Positions 53,101 through 58,923 of a DNA stretch of 64,000 bases are shown piece by piece. The stretch lies in the NCBI GenBank assembly GCA_007844125.1, contig CM017560.1, positions 7,098,759-7,162,758 of the forward strand, in the 5' to 3' direction. The notes beneath the pieces are model-generated. The model worked only from the letters and a program-made list of their open reading frames with translations, was not told the DNA's origin and searched no databases. The translations under genes were made by a program, and so were the position numbers. Positions within the stretch are counted from its first letter, which is position 1. The number at the start of each line of letters is the position of its first letter. The DNA is from Sinonovacula constricta (lineage: Eukaryota > Mollusca > Bivalvia > Cardiida > Solecurtidae).

Positions 53101-56100
53101 CATCATTCTTCCTTTTTGAATCACATTTTGATGAATGCACAGGCTATTACAAATGCAACTGCCAGTCCCATCATTCTTCCTTTTTGAATCACATTTTGAT
53201 GAATGCACAGGCTGTTACAAATGCAACTGCCAGTCCCATCATTCTTCCTTTTTGAATCACATTTTGATGAATGCACAGGCTGTTACAAATGCAACTGCCA
53301 GTCCCATCATTCTTCCTTTTTGAATCACATTTTGATGAATGCACAGGCTATTACAAATGCAACTGCCAGTCCCATCATTCTTCCTTTTTGAATCACATTT
53401 TGATGAATGCACAGGCTGTTACAAATGCAACTGCCAGTCCCATCATTCTTCCTTTTTGAGTCACATTTTGATGAATGCACAGGCTGTTACAAATGCAACT
53501 GCCAGTCCCATCATTCTTCCTTTTTGAGTCACATTTTGATGAATGCACAGGCTGTTACAAATGCAACTGCCAGTCCCATCATTCTTCCTTTTTGAATCAC
53601 ATTTTGATGAATGCACAGGCTGTTACAAATGCAACTGCTGGTCCAGCATTTTTCCTCTTTATTCTAATTTAAAACTGTTCTGATCAGTTGGATCACAGTG
53701 CATCAGATCATTATCCTTGACTAGATGACAATCACAGTAATTGGGACAATTACATAGAAAAAAAAGATCATTTAGTAGTAAATTAAATCGCTTAAACATC
53801 TGTGGTTTTTGTTAACCTTTGTTAACATTCATTATATAATGCAATCTGTTAAATAATTTCAGAAATAAATAATCTAAGGTTGCTACCTCTCTACATTTCA
53901 TCAAAGTAATATCCCTTGTGATCAATTATGGAACTTCCACCTCTATGGCAGGTCATCTATGCCCATTGCTAGGCAACCATTCTCGAGCACCATCATCCTC
54001 GCGACAACAAATTCAAGTTCCTCTAAATCGTTATAACATATACCCCTCATTCCCTCCTTCAGTTAGGGAAAAAGTTCAAAGTCACAGGGACTTATGTCTG
54101 GGGAATAAGGGGGATGGTCCAGGGTTTCCCACTCATAAAGCAATAGCAATGACGTCACACCATGCATGCTGTCCGATGTCAGCTGACTGTCTTTTCAGCT
54201 CCAGTTCATACGTCCTCACCCATGTTTCATCGATAGCAATGATTTTTGTGGAATGATGTGGAAACCTTTCTCATTTTCAAACGATTGTGCAAAATAGTAT
54301 AAACTGACCCTGCACTTATTTCCAACTATGAGCCATTTCTTCAAATGTAAATCTTGATCAGATTCCAACAAACTTTTTAACTGTTCTGTGTGATATTCGT
54401 CGGTAGCCATCACACTTCTACCCGCTCCGAAGGCATCTATAACGCACTCCCTGTCATTCTTGAACTTATTTGCCCATCTTGTAACTTGACACTATGATAG
54501 AGTAGATGTGCCACAAGCTTCTTGTAAAGAATTAAATATTTCTTTTGCTGTTTTAATATGTTGGCATTCAATTTTGAAGTAGCTACGCTGATCCTGAGAC
54601 GTTACCTCGGCCTTTGTGCTAATAGTGACATCATGTAACACCTTGTTATGATGACATCATTTAAAATGACATCACATGACGTTACGCACTAGTTGCATTT
54701 TAATTGTGTATCTACATGACAATTTTAAAAATGGTCATTTGTTTACTTCAGAAATAAGTTGCATTATATATTGAATGATCCATAAACCCAACCTGTCAGT
54801 CTTTGTTTACTTGTAGGTCATGGAACAGATCCCTTCTAGATGAAATTGTTGAGAGCTTGACTGAGGAATTCACACAGGACACTGTTGATACTAGGGACAA
54901 CTATAAGGCTTCTGTGGCAACAGCTTTCTTCTTCAAGTTTTTCAGCAGGATTGCTGCTGAACTGGTATGTTTTGTCTTAAAATTAACTATAACAAGTTTC
55001 AAAGATCACACTTCAATTCACACATTGTTTACATAATTTGTTTTGATGAAAAAAAATGTCCCTAATGTCCCATCTCATAATATTGTGAATAGAAGGCCCT
55101 TCACAAATACTTTTTTGAGTGGAGGACTTACAATAAAGTGGGCCAAAAAGTATCAGGATTGGAAACGAGAAAAAAAATGGCTCTTTCCCAAGTTACCCCT
55201 GCAAGTGTATGTCATTAGAAATCTCTCTCTGCACTATTTTTGTTATATATGCAACGCTTCACCTCAGAGACTGTTCTTGATTGAAGTGGTTTATTGATTA
55301 ATTCTACTTTTTATATAATTCTGTATTACTATCACTTATCTACTTAACATAAATCTCTATGCATATTATCTTTAACACTCAAATCTTGCCTATCACAACT
55401 AATACTTCTAGTCTGTGTTGAAAACTGTTTATTTGTGTGTAAGTCTGCTCTACTTTCCACAGATATGAACATGCAAAACACTGTGAAACTCAATCTTTGT
55501 GCTTAAGATTTCCAGCTCTCTCCAGAACAAATAAACATGTAGCATAATGGATGCAAAATTATTAACAAGTATTACACACAAAAATAATGATTTGATTAAT
55601 AAAAAAACTGTGCCCAGCAGGATGCAGTGCATGGGTATAAAAGGTAGCCTGAGCTCCACAGGCCTTTCTTTCAAGGACAAGAGGGTGCTAGAGCACTTGT
55701 AGTACCAAACACCATCTGAGATGGTCAGCACCTAGATTTGGCAGGAGAAAGGTACCACTTACCTGTTACCTTGGCTGTGTGCACAGAAGATGCAACTATA
55801 GACACTAGCCAAATTAAATGAACAGACACAATCACTTTTTCAAAGGCTGTGAAAATAAAAGGTGAAATGCAACAGCAGCAGCTTTTTGTATGGTTCTTGT
55901 GAATGAAGTATATGAGAGGATGGCACACAGTGACAATCTGATGATTTGAGGTGTGTGGGGAAGAGGCTGTTCCAGCATAGATCAGATGTTGGACATTCTC
56001 CCATTAGTTGTGAAATGTTACAGACTGAGAGAATACAGACATGATGAAAGCATGGCAGACACATGCTTGGTAAAGAAGTCATGGATACAGAGGGACGTGT

Positions 56101-58923
56101 CTGGCAAATGTAGCAAAGAATTGATCTGGCCAGTTGAATCACAAGCAACCTAAAAAGACAACCATGATATAAGAGAAAGACTTTGGCAAACACAATGAAA
56201 GTAATTATCAAACAACTACATATGATTTCAACTCTAACTCTCTACAGAGACCGGTTGGGGACTGAAAAAAGACATTGTGAGACCGAGGACTATGGAAATT
56301 AACTATGGCAATTAAATAGCTTATGGCGATGATGATATTGCATCACATCAAATTTTCTTCTGATATTTAAAGCTCTGGAGCCTGTTTTTATTGAATGCAA
56401 ACTTGAAAAAGAATGATTAATCTAGTCATGTGTTTTTCTGTTTTCATTTTTTACGTATGTTAATATAGTCTTATATTTCATAGAATTTCCCAGCATCTGC
56501 ATCAAAATTTGAGGCATTGTTGTGACATTTGGGTTAAAGTTTTGTGTGCAAAAACTGTCAAATTCTTATCTCAATAACTCAAACATAGACTGAAAGAAAA
56601 CTTCACAAATGTCTTCTTTGTGATCATGCCTACTGTTATAATCATGTTCACCTATTCTAGGTATGATTTTCTGAAAATATTAGGGATGTAAATCAAATCC
56701 TAAAACAATATTCAAATATTCAGTATGAATTTATAACATTACAATATTATTTTTTATTAAGTTTAGGGTTTGTTTTTTTTTTTCATTGTAAAATGTTTTA
56801 TTTCTAGTCATAATTGATATTGCTAGCCTTACTTAGTGCAGAAGCAGTGGCAGATTTATGATTTTAGCACAGCATTTAATGTAAAAACGATGATTCCTTC
56901 TTTTGAACTACAAACAACAATATTATCAATGCACCATTATCCTGTTTATAGTGAAGGACTAGAAGGGGTGTTTCTTTACTTGGTCAGTGTTAATTTGCAA
57001 GAGAATACTGTTAATGAAGAATGCTAGTAAATGTGTGAACAGTGTCAAAATGTTCTTTAACAATTATTATTATTATGAACATTTAAACTGTTATAAAAAA
57101 ACTAAAGAGTGACCAATCAACATTAAGATGACATGCAAAGCTCTGTATAATTTACGCATTATTAATTAGTTACCTTAAACTTGAGTGTCTGGCCAGACCT
57201 GCTAGCACGAACAGTAGAGCATCGGCTCCAGGTACAGGAGGCCCCAGGTTCAATCCAGGGCCGCCACATACCAAAGTCGTAAAAATGGTAATAATAAAGC
57301 TCCCTTGCTAATGTTCAAGCAAATATATGGGTAGTTCCACGACTGATTGGCCCTGTGTCAGGATAATGTGACTGGATGTGGTATCATGCCAGGTGTTCAC
57401 AGCATGCTATACACAGTGAAGGCAGCACTATATCTACTTCAAGTGGACACTGTCTCCAGATAACTGAAATACTGTTGGTGGGATGATAAACCCAATAAAC
57501 AAACAAACATAATCTTGGGGGACTTTTTGTTACGTGTTGTACTTTGTACAGTAACATTTACAGTTTAAAGACATGTTGTGTCAATATTGACTTACTCGTA
57601 TTTACATATGACTTGTTCAATTAAATGAGCTACTTAATCTCCTTATAATGTAAACAAACCAATTGTATAAGAATATATCATAATTTCATTTGATGAAATT
57701 GTAAAACAAATACAAAATCACTCACAATTTTAAACATTTATATATATCCACAAACAGTCATTTATGTTCTGTGAACCAATCTTACATTAATATGTAAAAG
57801 AGGCATTTTTAAAAGACAAAATGAAGGTGATCGACTGTAAGACAATTATGCAAATAACATGTAGGTTGTATTTCGGGAATTCGCTCAAGTTTACAGCCAA
57901 TCAATGGTCTTAATTGGTGTTACATTGTGTTTGGCTGATTAGCACTAAGCATATTGCATGGATGTTAATCCGAAGTCAATTAGTGACATTTAGTTACCAA
58001 TACACAAGTGGCCATTATGAACTGTGACTGGCTTGTGTCATGATTACTTGACTGATAAAATGATGAAATATCAATTATAAAAAGTAGAGTGACCAAAATT
58101 AAAGGCATTTACTGTTAAAGTTTTCTTAACAGTAATCTTGTTTTGTTTTCCAAAAATAGCTGATTAGTCAGTCTTATGTAATTGCTGTAGCTAATTGCCA
58201 CAGCATTGAAATGACATGTGTGTTTATTGTATGTTGGCAATTGTTTCCATATCTGTATGTGTGATGTGATTGGGTCTAGGTGGCAGAAGATGCAGAGAAG
58301 GGGGTGTGCACAGTGAGGTTATTTCATGCTGTTAACCAGATGGTTATCAGGAGACATGGTCTAAACCCCTTTATCCGAGAGCAAGCGCAATCACATCTTG
58401 TGTTTTAAGTTGTTTGGAGACAATATGATCAGCTCAAGAAATACCCTTTCAGTTTTACTTCAAATTTAACAAAATGATCAATAATAATAAAATATGCAAA
58501 TCCCAAGATCTCTATTTGAATACTGACTTGATATTTGAATATTCAAATATTCGTTAGAAACCTTAAAATTATGGCAACCTTAAAATTATGGCTTTGGTTT
58601 GACTTAGAATATATTGACTGATATTCATGCAGGTTTAAGTTTTGCTTGCAATCACTTTCAAGCTTACATTATACTATCAAACACTTGAATAGTTGAGCAC
58701 ACTGTTCTGTGAAACCTCTTGTTCACTACTATTTTCTAGTCTGGAACTTTTGTGGATGACACGCCCTCCCTGCAGCCATTAGAGAGCACCCTGTTCTACC
58801 ACCCCTGTACAGATGTCAACCAATTACCACAAGATCCAGTTGGGAGAGATGTTCCACATGTATCTGCAGAGGCAATCGTATCTGGGGAGGCAATATTTAT
58901 AGACGACATGCCCAAAATGGCTG
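2065..58923 (+). CDS. Xanthine dehydrogenase / aldehyde oxidase family molybdo-flavoenzyme (5' part, 17 exons joined)
   Basis: Gene-level entry; exons are listed separately. The joined exons (1750 nt, about 583 codons) match the N-terminal 40-45% of the ~1330-residue XDH/AOX family, cytosolic enzymes that oxidise purines or aldehydes using two 2Fe-2S clusters, FAD and a molybdenum cofactor. Cluster ligands fall at C43, C48, C51 and C74 (plant-ferredoxin-type domain) and at C114, C117, C149 and C151 (second domain), within one residue of the mammalian numbering. The FAD loop GNTTA is near residue 254 and [12 protein letters not shown] near 342. The last exon enters the molybdopterin domain ([11 protein letters not shown]). 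An in-frame TAA at 2038-2040 makes ATG 2065 the first possible start. All introns are GT-AG and phases agree at every junction. XDH and AOX cannot be separated because the substrate-pocket residues lie downstream of the window. The gene shows no stop or frameshift. Confidence 0.9.
2851..2960 (+). repeat. Left arm of an inner inverted repeat (partner near 6540-6645)
   Basis: The blocks aatagaccatttcaaa and ttttgcaaaactgggggctc (allowing a mismatch) recur in reverse complement at 6541-6645. The arms are diverged. The pair lies inside the 2261-9167 element and encloses the hAT relic, so it may be another nested element. Confidence 0.45.
3848..5868 (+). mobile_element. Decayed hAT transposon with diverged ~140-bp terminal inverted repeats
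   Basis: 3848-4014 and 5735-5868 are inverted copies of each other. They share agggtctac, catggctt.aatgt, gggcccacttta and gtacccattta in the right order. Between them lies a recognisable hAT transposase C-terminus. No 8-bp target duplication could be fixed because the ends are too diverged. Confidence 0.6.
4377..5002 (+). pseudogene. hAT transposase C-terminal (dimerisation) region, broken
   Basis: The first part ends LSPSTAECE, then a TGA at 4659-4661, then QFS, a gtaaaa donor (exon end 4671) and an acceptor before 4806. The second part starts [20 protein letters not shown] and ends near 5002. Across the intron this is the hAT dimerisation motif STAECERxFSxMxxIKTxLR of ZNF862-like/hAT transposases. 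The stop replaces the conserved arginine, as expected from a CGA to TGA transition. Upstream, 4377-4600 is a low-complexity charged stretch with no clear homology. Most of the transposase is missing, so the copy is dead. Confidence 0.7.
6110..6270 (+). repeat. GAT/GCT trinucleotide-rich low-complexity tract
   Basis: Imperfect runs of gat, gct and gac triplets (for example tgctgctgctgctgattaa), interrupted, with no conserved product. It looks like a degenerate microsatellite. Confidence 0.6.
7003..7020 (+). repeat. Poly-G run
   Basis: An uninterrupted run of about 18 G follows atgtg and is followed by cgggtggcgg. It may form a G-quadruplex in the sense strand. Its length is probably uncertain in the assembly. 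Confidence 0.7.
7140..7330 (+). other. Unrecognised exon-like open stretch with strong acceptor
   Basis: A T-rich tract ending tttttttcag precedes an open frame of 63 codons that ends with TGA at 7328-7330. The peptide is basic and hydrophobic in normal proportions ([20 protein letters not shown] then [10 protein letters not shown]) rather than low-complexity. AATAAA-like signals follow at about 7387. It could be a terminal exon of a gene carried by the surrounding element, or a relic. I do not recognise the family. Confidence 0.3.
8621..8642 (+). repeat. (GT)n microsatellite
   Basis: About ten uninterrupted GT dinucleotides lie in intron 1 inside the 6.9-kb element. Nothing else notable is seen around it. 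Confidence 0.85.
9184..9704. mobile_element. ~520-bp MITE, copy 1
   Basis: It starts with gatagtttcca and ends with tggaaactatcta, giving short inverted ends, and has inner inverted blocks ggcagccatctt and aagatggctgcc. A second, clearly homologous copy is at 48685-49206, co-linear over its full length. It encodes nothing. It lies 17 bp beyond the 6.9-kb element. Confidence 0.75.
9705..10184. other. Intron 1 sequence without recognised features
   Basis: AT-rich non-coding sequence; no repeat, exon or element end is recognised. Confidence 0.5.
10185..10393. repeat. 27-bp minisatellite, left fragment (~8 diverged copies)
   Basis: Units of the type ggtgg(a/t)tgtatacaacatagccttaca. They are the same family as the long array at 11437-13046, from which they are separated by the foldback element at 10394-11436. 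The copies are more diverged than those on the right. Confidence 0.8.
10394..11436. mobile_element. Foldback (long-TIR) element splitting the 27-bp array
   Basis: Each end is a short tandem array of a ~17-bp word: ctggtgaactcggcacc at 10400-10515 on the plus strand, and its reverse complement (ggtgccgagttcaccag type) at 11301-11430. The interior is AT-rich and non-coding. The ten bases GTATACAACA stand immediately outside both ends (10384-10393 and 11437-11446), which fits a 9-10-bp target-site duplication and suggests a Mutator-like foldback. The duplicated word also belongs to the array unit, so part of the match is expected by chance. Confidence 0.6.
11437..13046. repeat. 27-bp minisatellite (~60 copies)
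   Basis: The unit is approximately gatgtatacaacatagccttacaggtg. Because 27 is a multiple of three and the unit lacks stops, several frames on both strands stay open for up to about 500 codons (VDVYNIALQ in one frame, RLCCIHPPV in another). These are repeat artefacts. Many units contain the 12-base palindrome GTTGTATACAAC or GTATAC. Copies fall in a few subtypes (ttaca g/t gtg, ttagggttggt, ctcacaag) arranged in recurring order. Confidence 0.92.
13047..13679. other. Intron 1 spacer between arrays
   Basis: Non-coding, AT-rich; no recognised feature. Confidence 0.5.
13680..16690. repeat. 36-bp minisatellite (~83 copies)
   Basis: The unit is approximately gatgtatgattacttagtaa followed by tggacatacaaataat. 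It keeps a frame open for 567 codons ([12 protein letters not shown] pattern) on the plus strand and another on the minus strand; these are artefacts. The centre is a near-palindrome attacttagtaat. From about 15600 to 16600 three unit types (ttagaaatgggc, ttaataatggac, ttagtaattgac) alternate, giving a higher-order period of about 108 bp. The 5' part (13680-14840) is more mixed. Confidence 0.92.
16691..18100. other. 3' part of intron 1, no recognised feature
   Basis: Unique-looking non-coding sequence up to the exon 2 acceptor, whose pyrimidine tract (ttacctcttttgattgacag) is moderate. Confidence 0.5.
18101..18158 (+). CDS. Exon 2 of the XDH/AOX-like gene
   Basis: Residues 15-33 ([19 protein letters not shown]) plus one base. 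This is the conserved helix before the first cluster loop (family pattern LLxYLRRKLGLxGTK). The acceptor is ttgacag, the donor gtatcc, and the exon ends in phase 1. Confidence 0.9.
18955..19352. repeat. 18-bp minisatellite in intron 2 (~22 copies)
   Basis: The unit is approximately gtatgagagtagatcatt, with a/g variation at agatc/aggtc and one unit with an extra gtt. Both strands stay open over about 100-220 codons (YESRSL, NDLLSY), which is a consequence of the 18-base period and not evidence of a gene. The rest of intron 2 (18159-19701) has no recognised feature. Confidence 0.92.
19702..19812 (+). CDS. Exon 3 of the XDH/AOX-like gene (first 2Fe-2S loop)
   Basis: Residues 34-70 plus one base. 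It contains [15 protein letters not shown] with ligands C43, C48 and C51, followed by [20 protein letters not shown] chose the donor at 19813 (gtattt) over gtatcc at 19799 because only it keeps the phase with exon 4 and the expected spacing to the fourth ligand. Confidence 0.88.
19813..20987. other. Intron 3, no recognised feature
   Basis: AT-rich non-coding sequence with scattered stop codons in all frames; no repeat or element end was recognised. Confidence 0.5.
20988..21085 (+). CDS. Exon 4 of the XDH/AOX-like gene
   Basis: Residues 71-103, including [12 protein letters not shown] (C74, fourth ligand of the first cluster) and the family signature [10 protein letters not shown]. The acceptor is tggacag, the donor gtaaca, and the exon ends in phase 0. 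Confidence 0.92.
21462..21588 (+). CDS. Exon 5 of the XDH/AOX-like gene (second cluster, first pair)
   Basis: Residues 104-145 plus one base. [17 protein letters not shown] supplies C114 and C117. The acceptor at tctgtag|AAG gives the family spacing between VQ and SHG; a competing AG six bases downstream would delete two residues. The donor is gtgagt. Confidence 0.92.
21988..22100 (+). CDS. Exon 6 of the XDH/AOX-like gene (second cluster, last pair)
   Basis: Begins [13 protein letters not shown] (C149 and C151), one of the most conserved blocks of the family, and continues into the linker with [10 protein letters not shown]. The donor is gtgagg and the exon ends in phase 0. Confidence 0.94.
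22585..22668 (+). CDS. Exon 7 of the XDH/AOX-like gene (interdomain linker)
   Basis: Twenty-eight codons, residues 184-211, ending in IPIFPPELQ, the family motif (FPPEL) at the end of the linker between the iron-sulfur and FAD domains. The donor is gtcagg and the exon ends in phase 0. Confidence 0.9.
23324..23465 (+). CDS. Exon 8 of the XDH/AOX-like gene (FAD domain start)
   Basis: Residues 212-258 plus one base. It encodes [19 protein letters not shown] and the FAD-binding loop [10 protein letters not shown] (family VVGNTxxG). The acceptor is gtttcag, the donor gtgtgt, and the exon ends in phase 1. Confidence 0.92.
23524..23598. repeat. GA / GACA simple repeat in intron 8
   Basis: A purine-rich run with gagaga and four tandem gaca units. 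The remainder of intron 8 (23466-24525) and introns 4-7, 9 and 10 contain no feature I could recognise. Confidence 0.75.
24526..24690 (+). CDS. Exon 9 of the XDH/AOX-like gene (FAD domain)
   Basis: Residues 259-313 plus one base. [17 protein letters not shown] matches the family P.(I/L)xxxxIPEL block, followed by [16 protein letters not shown], the GA(A/C) strand-helix of the FAD domain. The donor is gtaaat. Confidence 0.9.
25123..25199 (+). CDS. Exon 10 of the XDH/AOX-like gene
   Basis: Residues 314-339, ending in GADQVRNVA, the conserved helix before the second FAD loop (family Q(I/V)RNVA). The donor is gtaagt and the exon ends in phase 0. Confidence 0.92.
26086..26176 (+). CDS. Exon 11 of the XDH/AOX-like gene (source of the 58-bp array)
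   Basis: Residues 340-369 plus one base. [14 protein letters not shown] is the second FAD loop (family GGNIxxxSPxSD) and [13 protein letters not shown] follows. The donor is gtaggt at 26177. About the last 40 bases plus the donor and early intron are the founder of the ~245-copy array that follows. Every unit carries a copy of this donor, so choice of the first one is inferred from protein length and phase. Confidence 0.88.
28412..28541 (+). pseudogene. THAP-like zinc-finger fragment
   Basis: One frame reads SPKYC, a stop, then [31 protein letters not shown] and a stop. The spacing of C to the (S/T)xHRFP motif and the basic LRR tail resemble the DNA-binding THAP domain (C2CH with HRFP) of P-like and Kolobok transposases. 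It is cut off at 28542 by the nested element. Identification rests on one motif. Confidence 0.45.
28542..29901. mobile_element. Nested 1.36-kb element with ~100-bp inverted ends, copy 1
   Basis: The left end is CACTTCGCCCTCCCTAAACT; the right end read on the minus strand is CACTTCACCCTCCCTTAACT. Both continue with repeated ggtaacagttcgcccttgat words and then tcgcc..cg.atataagtgtata, so the inverted repeats are about 100 bp with internal subrepeats. The interior is AT-rich. A 64-codon minus-strand frame (28937-29131) is identical in both copies but has no recognised homology. The left flank is ttataa and the right flank aattct; no clear target duplication. Confidence 0.7.
29902..30115 (-). pseudogene. 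SAP-like DNA-binding domain fragment
   Basis: Starting at ATG 30113-30115 the frame reads [15 protein letters not shown], stop, then [22 protein letters not shown], stop (29999-30001), then [19 protein letters not shown]. Apart from two stops it is one continuous frame whose LKxxDLKKxLxxRxLxxxGx(K)xxLIxRI pattern fits the SAP helix-extended-loop-helix domain. The nested element truncates it at 29901. With the THAP-like relic at the opposite end, the parent transposon probably had two convergent genes. Confidence 0.45.
31603..33247. mobile_element. Duplicated copy 2 of the composite transposon, right end missing
   Basis: Nearly identical to 28256-29901 at an offset of 3347 bp, including the left TIR, the THAP-like fragment (31759-31888) and the nested element (31889-33247, with one base deleted near its right end). 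It stops at ...gggtgaagtg, the last base of the nested element's inverted repeat, then atag and array sequence. The SAP-like part and the right TIR are absent. The upstream array units, including the rare variant tctctgaacaca, are shared with copy 1, so this is a segmental duplication and not a second insertion. Confidence 0.85.
43937..44170. other. 3' end of intron 11 between the array and exon 12
   Basis: Unique sequence with a T-rich stretch (tgtttctttggttactctag) forming the exon 12 acceptor. Nothing else was recognised here or in intron 12 (44266-45098). Confidence 0.5.
44171..44265 (+). CDS. Exon 12 of the XDH/AOX-like gene
   Basis: Residues 370-401 ([20 protein letters not shown] then [12 protein letters not shown]). 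This matches the family stretch joining the FAD domain to the flavoprotein C-terminal domain (EE.LxSIxIP). The acceptor is tctctag and the donor gtaagt. It is the first exon beyond the array. Confidence 0.88.
45099..45211 (+). CDS. Exon 13 of the XDH/AOX-like gene
   Basis: Residues 402-438 plus two bases. [20 protein letters not shown] matches the family (F)xxFKQASRR...AxVNxGM block of the CO-dehydrogenase flavoprotein C-terminal domain. The donor is gtatta and the exon ends in phase 2. Confidence 0.9.
45400..45718. repeat. Degenerate ancestor-like units of the intron 13 repeat family
   Basis: Diverged copies of a phrase like acataccaagttagtccagg followed by tctatatttt, irregularly spaced. 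The same phrase underlies the regular arrays downstream. Confidence 0.6.
45719..46102. repeat. 63-bp minisatellite (6 copies)
   Basis: The unit reads catactatgttactcaagca, gtctatatttacataccaag, caagtcccaggtctatattt, cta. Copies are nearly identical. Open frames of about 160 codons on both strands ([15 protein letters not shown] and [20 protein letters not shown]) follow from the period. The array is cut at 46102 by the TA-flanked element. Confidence 0.92.
46103..46867. mobile_element. 765-bp TA-flanked element (Tigger/pogo-like MITE)
   Basis: The ends are CAGTCAACTCTCGTTATCTC and its exact reverse complement. Subterminal inverted blocks repeat tttctacggtccc and cggata(t)(a)tcaaact. Flanking TA at 46101-46102 and 46868-46869 is a true duplication, because the undisturbed array unit reads ctacatactatg with a single TA. 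CAGT-type ends and a TA target are typical of Tigger/pogo elements. The short interior ORFs do not resemble a transposase. Confidence 0.85.
46870..47870. repeat. Continuation of the 63-bp family, mixed 48-63-bp units
   Basis: Units such as acatgacatactatccaagc, agcctatatttacataccaa, gcaagtcacaggtctatatt, tct alternate with shorter ones lacking agtcccaggt or similar. Open frames of 238-254 codons ([20 protein letters not shown] pattern) are by-products of the period. Confidence 0.9.
47871..48204. repeat. Diverged junction units between the 63-bp and 40-bp arrays
   Basis: Degenerate copies of the acataccaagttagtcca / ggtctatattt phrase, unevenly spaced, linking the two regular arrays. Confidence 0.6.
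48205..48684. repeat. 40-bp minisatellite, left part
   Basis: Units of about 40 bases: acaccaagttagtccaggga, gagaggtcagtattgtacac. Separated from the right part by MITE copy 2. Open frames across it on both strands are by-products of the repeat. Confidence 0.88.
48685..49206. mobile_element. ~520-bp MITE, copy 2, inserted in the 40-bp array
   Basis: Begins tagatagtttcca and ends tggaaactatcta. A TA stands on each side (48683-48684 and 49207-49208), and the array phrase (ctgta ... ttacgctccaag, compare ctgtattgtacacaccaag) resumes after it, supporting insertion at TA. Homologous along its length to 9184-9704. Confidence 0.8.
49207..50410. repeat. 40-bp minisatellite, right part (~29 copies)
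   Basis: Units such as ccaggggagagaggatctat, actgtacacaccaagttagt. Homogeneity rises toward 50150-50350. It ends in aggggtctatatttcacata near 50420, returning to the older phrase of the family. Confidence 0.9.
50420..51148. other. 3' end of intron 13
   Basis: AT-rich non-coding sequence with one stray repeat phrase (acaaagttagtccaggga near 51066), ending in the T-rich acceptor tract of exon 14. Confidence 0.5.
51149..51217 (+). CDS. Exon 14 of the XDH/AOX-like gene
   Basis: Residues 439-461 plus two bases. [20 protein letters not shown] is the conserved YGG(M/V)xxxTxxAxxT strand-helix. The acceptor is tttttcag after a T-rich tract, and the donor is gtaagt. Confidence 0.9.
52793..53640. repeat. 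68-bp minisatellite in intron 14 (~12.5 copies)
   Basis: The unit starts gaatgcacaggctgttacaa atgc and contains aactgccagtcccatcattc. Copies differ at only a few sites (gtt/att, ccttttt/ccttctt, aatcac/agtcac). A 62-codon frame recurs at each copy because 68 is not a multiple of three; these are not genes. The upstream part of intron 14 (51218-52792) has no recognised feature. Confidence 0.93.
53825..54782 (-). mobile_element. Decayed mariner-family element next to exon 15
   Basis: The left end contains cattcattatataatgcaa and the right end, on the minus strand, cattcaatatataatgcaa. A TA lies outside both proposed ends (53823-53824 and 54783-54784). A degraded mariner transposase lies between them on the minus strand. 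At about 0.96 kb it is shorter than the usual ~1.3 kb, in line with an internal deletion. Exact ends are provisional. Confidence 0.65.
53930..54600 (-). pseudogene. Mariner transposase relic
   Basis: Reading the minus strand from 54600: an N-terminal helix-turn-helix segment ([12 protein letters not shown], stop, [16 protein letters not shown]), then the first catalytic-Asp motif [20 protein letters not shown] near 54240-54180. The third motif [19 protein letters not shown] follows near 54120-54066, then [12 protein letters not shown] and a C-terminal [11 protein letters not shown]. The first and third motifs are about 40 residues apart instead of more than 100, so the second catalytic Asp region is deleted; several frameshifts and stops are present. 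It is non-functional. Confidence 0.8.
54817..54964 (+). CDS. Exon 15 of the XDH/AOX-like gene
   Basis: Residues 462-511. [18 protein letters not shown] then [20 protein letters not shown] is the end of the flavoprotein C-terminal domain (family R.TL..SFFFKFYL). The donor is gtatgt and the exon ends in phase 0. Its acceptor lies about 35 bp from the end of a mariner relic. Confidence 0.92.
54965..57180. other. Intron 15, 5' part, no recognised feature
   Basis: AT-rich sequence with scattered short ORFs on both strands (up to about 120 codons) lacking compositional or motif support. No repeat array was seen. Confidence 0.45.
57187..57512 (+). mobile_element. tRNA-derived SINE (molluscan Meta-SINE type)
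   Basis: The 5' head has a tRNA-like B box (GGTTCAATCC, 57247-57256) with an A-box-like stretch (tagcacgaacagtagagc) upstream. The centre, gactgattggccctgtgtca then ggataatgtgactggatg, and gcatgctatacacagtgaag, matches what I remember of the conserved core of SINEs widespread in molluscs. The tail, gataaacccaataaacaaac, fits their gttaaacccaaacaaac type ending. Naming is from memory, without a database search. Confidence 0.75.
57513..58279. other. Intron 15, 3' part, no recognised feature
   Basis: AT-rich non-coding sequence up to the possible microexon; nothing recognised. Confidence 0.45.
58280..58312 (+). CDS. Possible 33-nt microexon (exon 16) of the XDH/AOX-like gene
   Basis: [11 protein letters not shown], flanked by ctag acceptor and gtgagg donor, phase 0 on both sides like the neighbouring exons. 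It would fill the 10-11-residue linker (QENLEDKCGK in mammalian XDH) otherwise missing between exon 15 and exon 17. The pyrimidine tract is modest, so it may be skipped or spurious. Confidence 0.45.
58740..58923 (+). CDS. Exon 17 of the XDH/AOX-like gene (start of molybdopterin domain)
   Basis: Sixty-one codons plus one base. [20 protein letters not shown] then [10 protein letters not shown] is the family (V/G)GxPxPHxxxxxQ(A/V)(S/T)GEAxYxDD block that opens the molybdenum-cofactor domain. The acceptor is tttctag and the donor gtaggt. No further exon of the family is seen before 64000. Confidence 0.92.

Noticed and set aside
53918..54256. 112-codon plus-strand ORF
   Set aside because: Shadow of the minus-strand mariner relic, which has clear family motifs.
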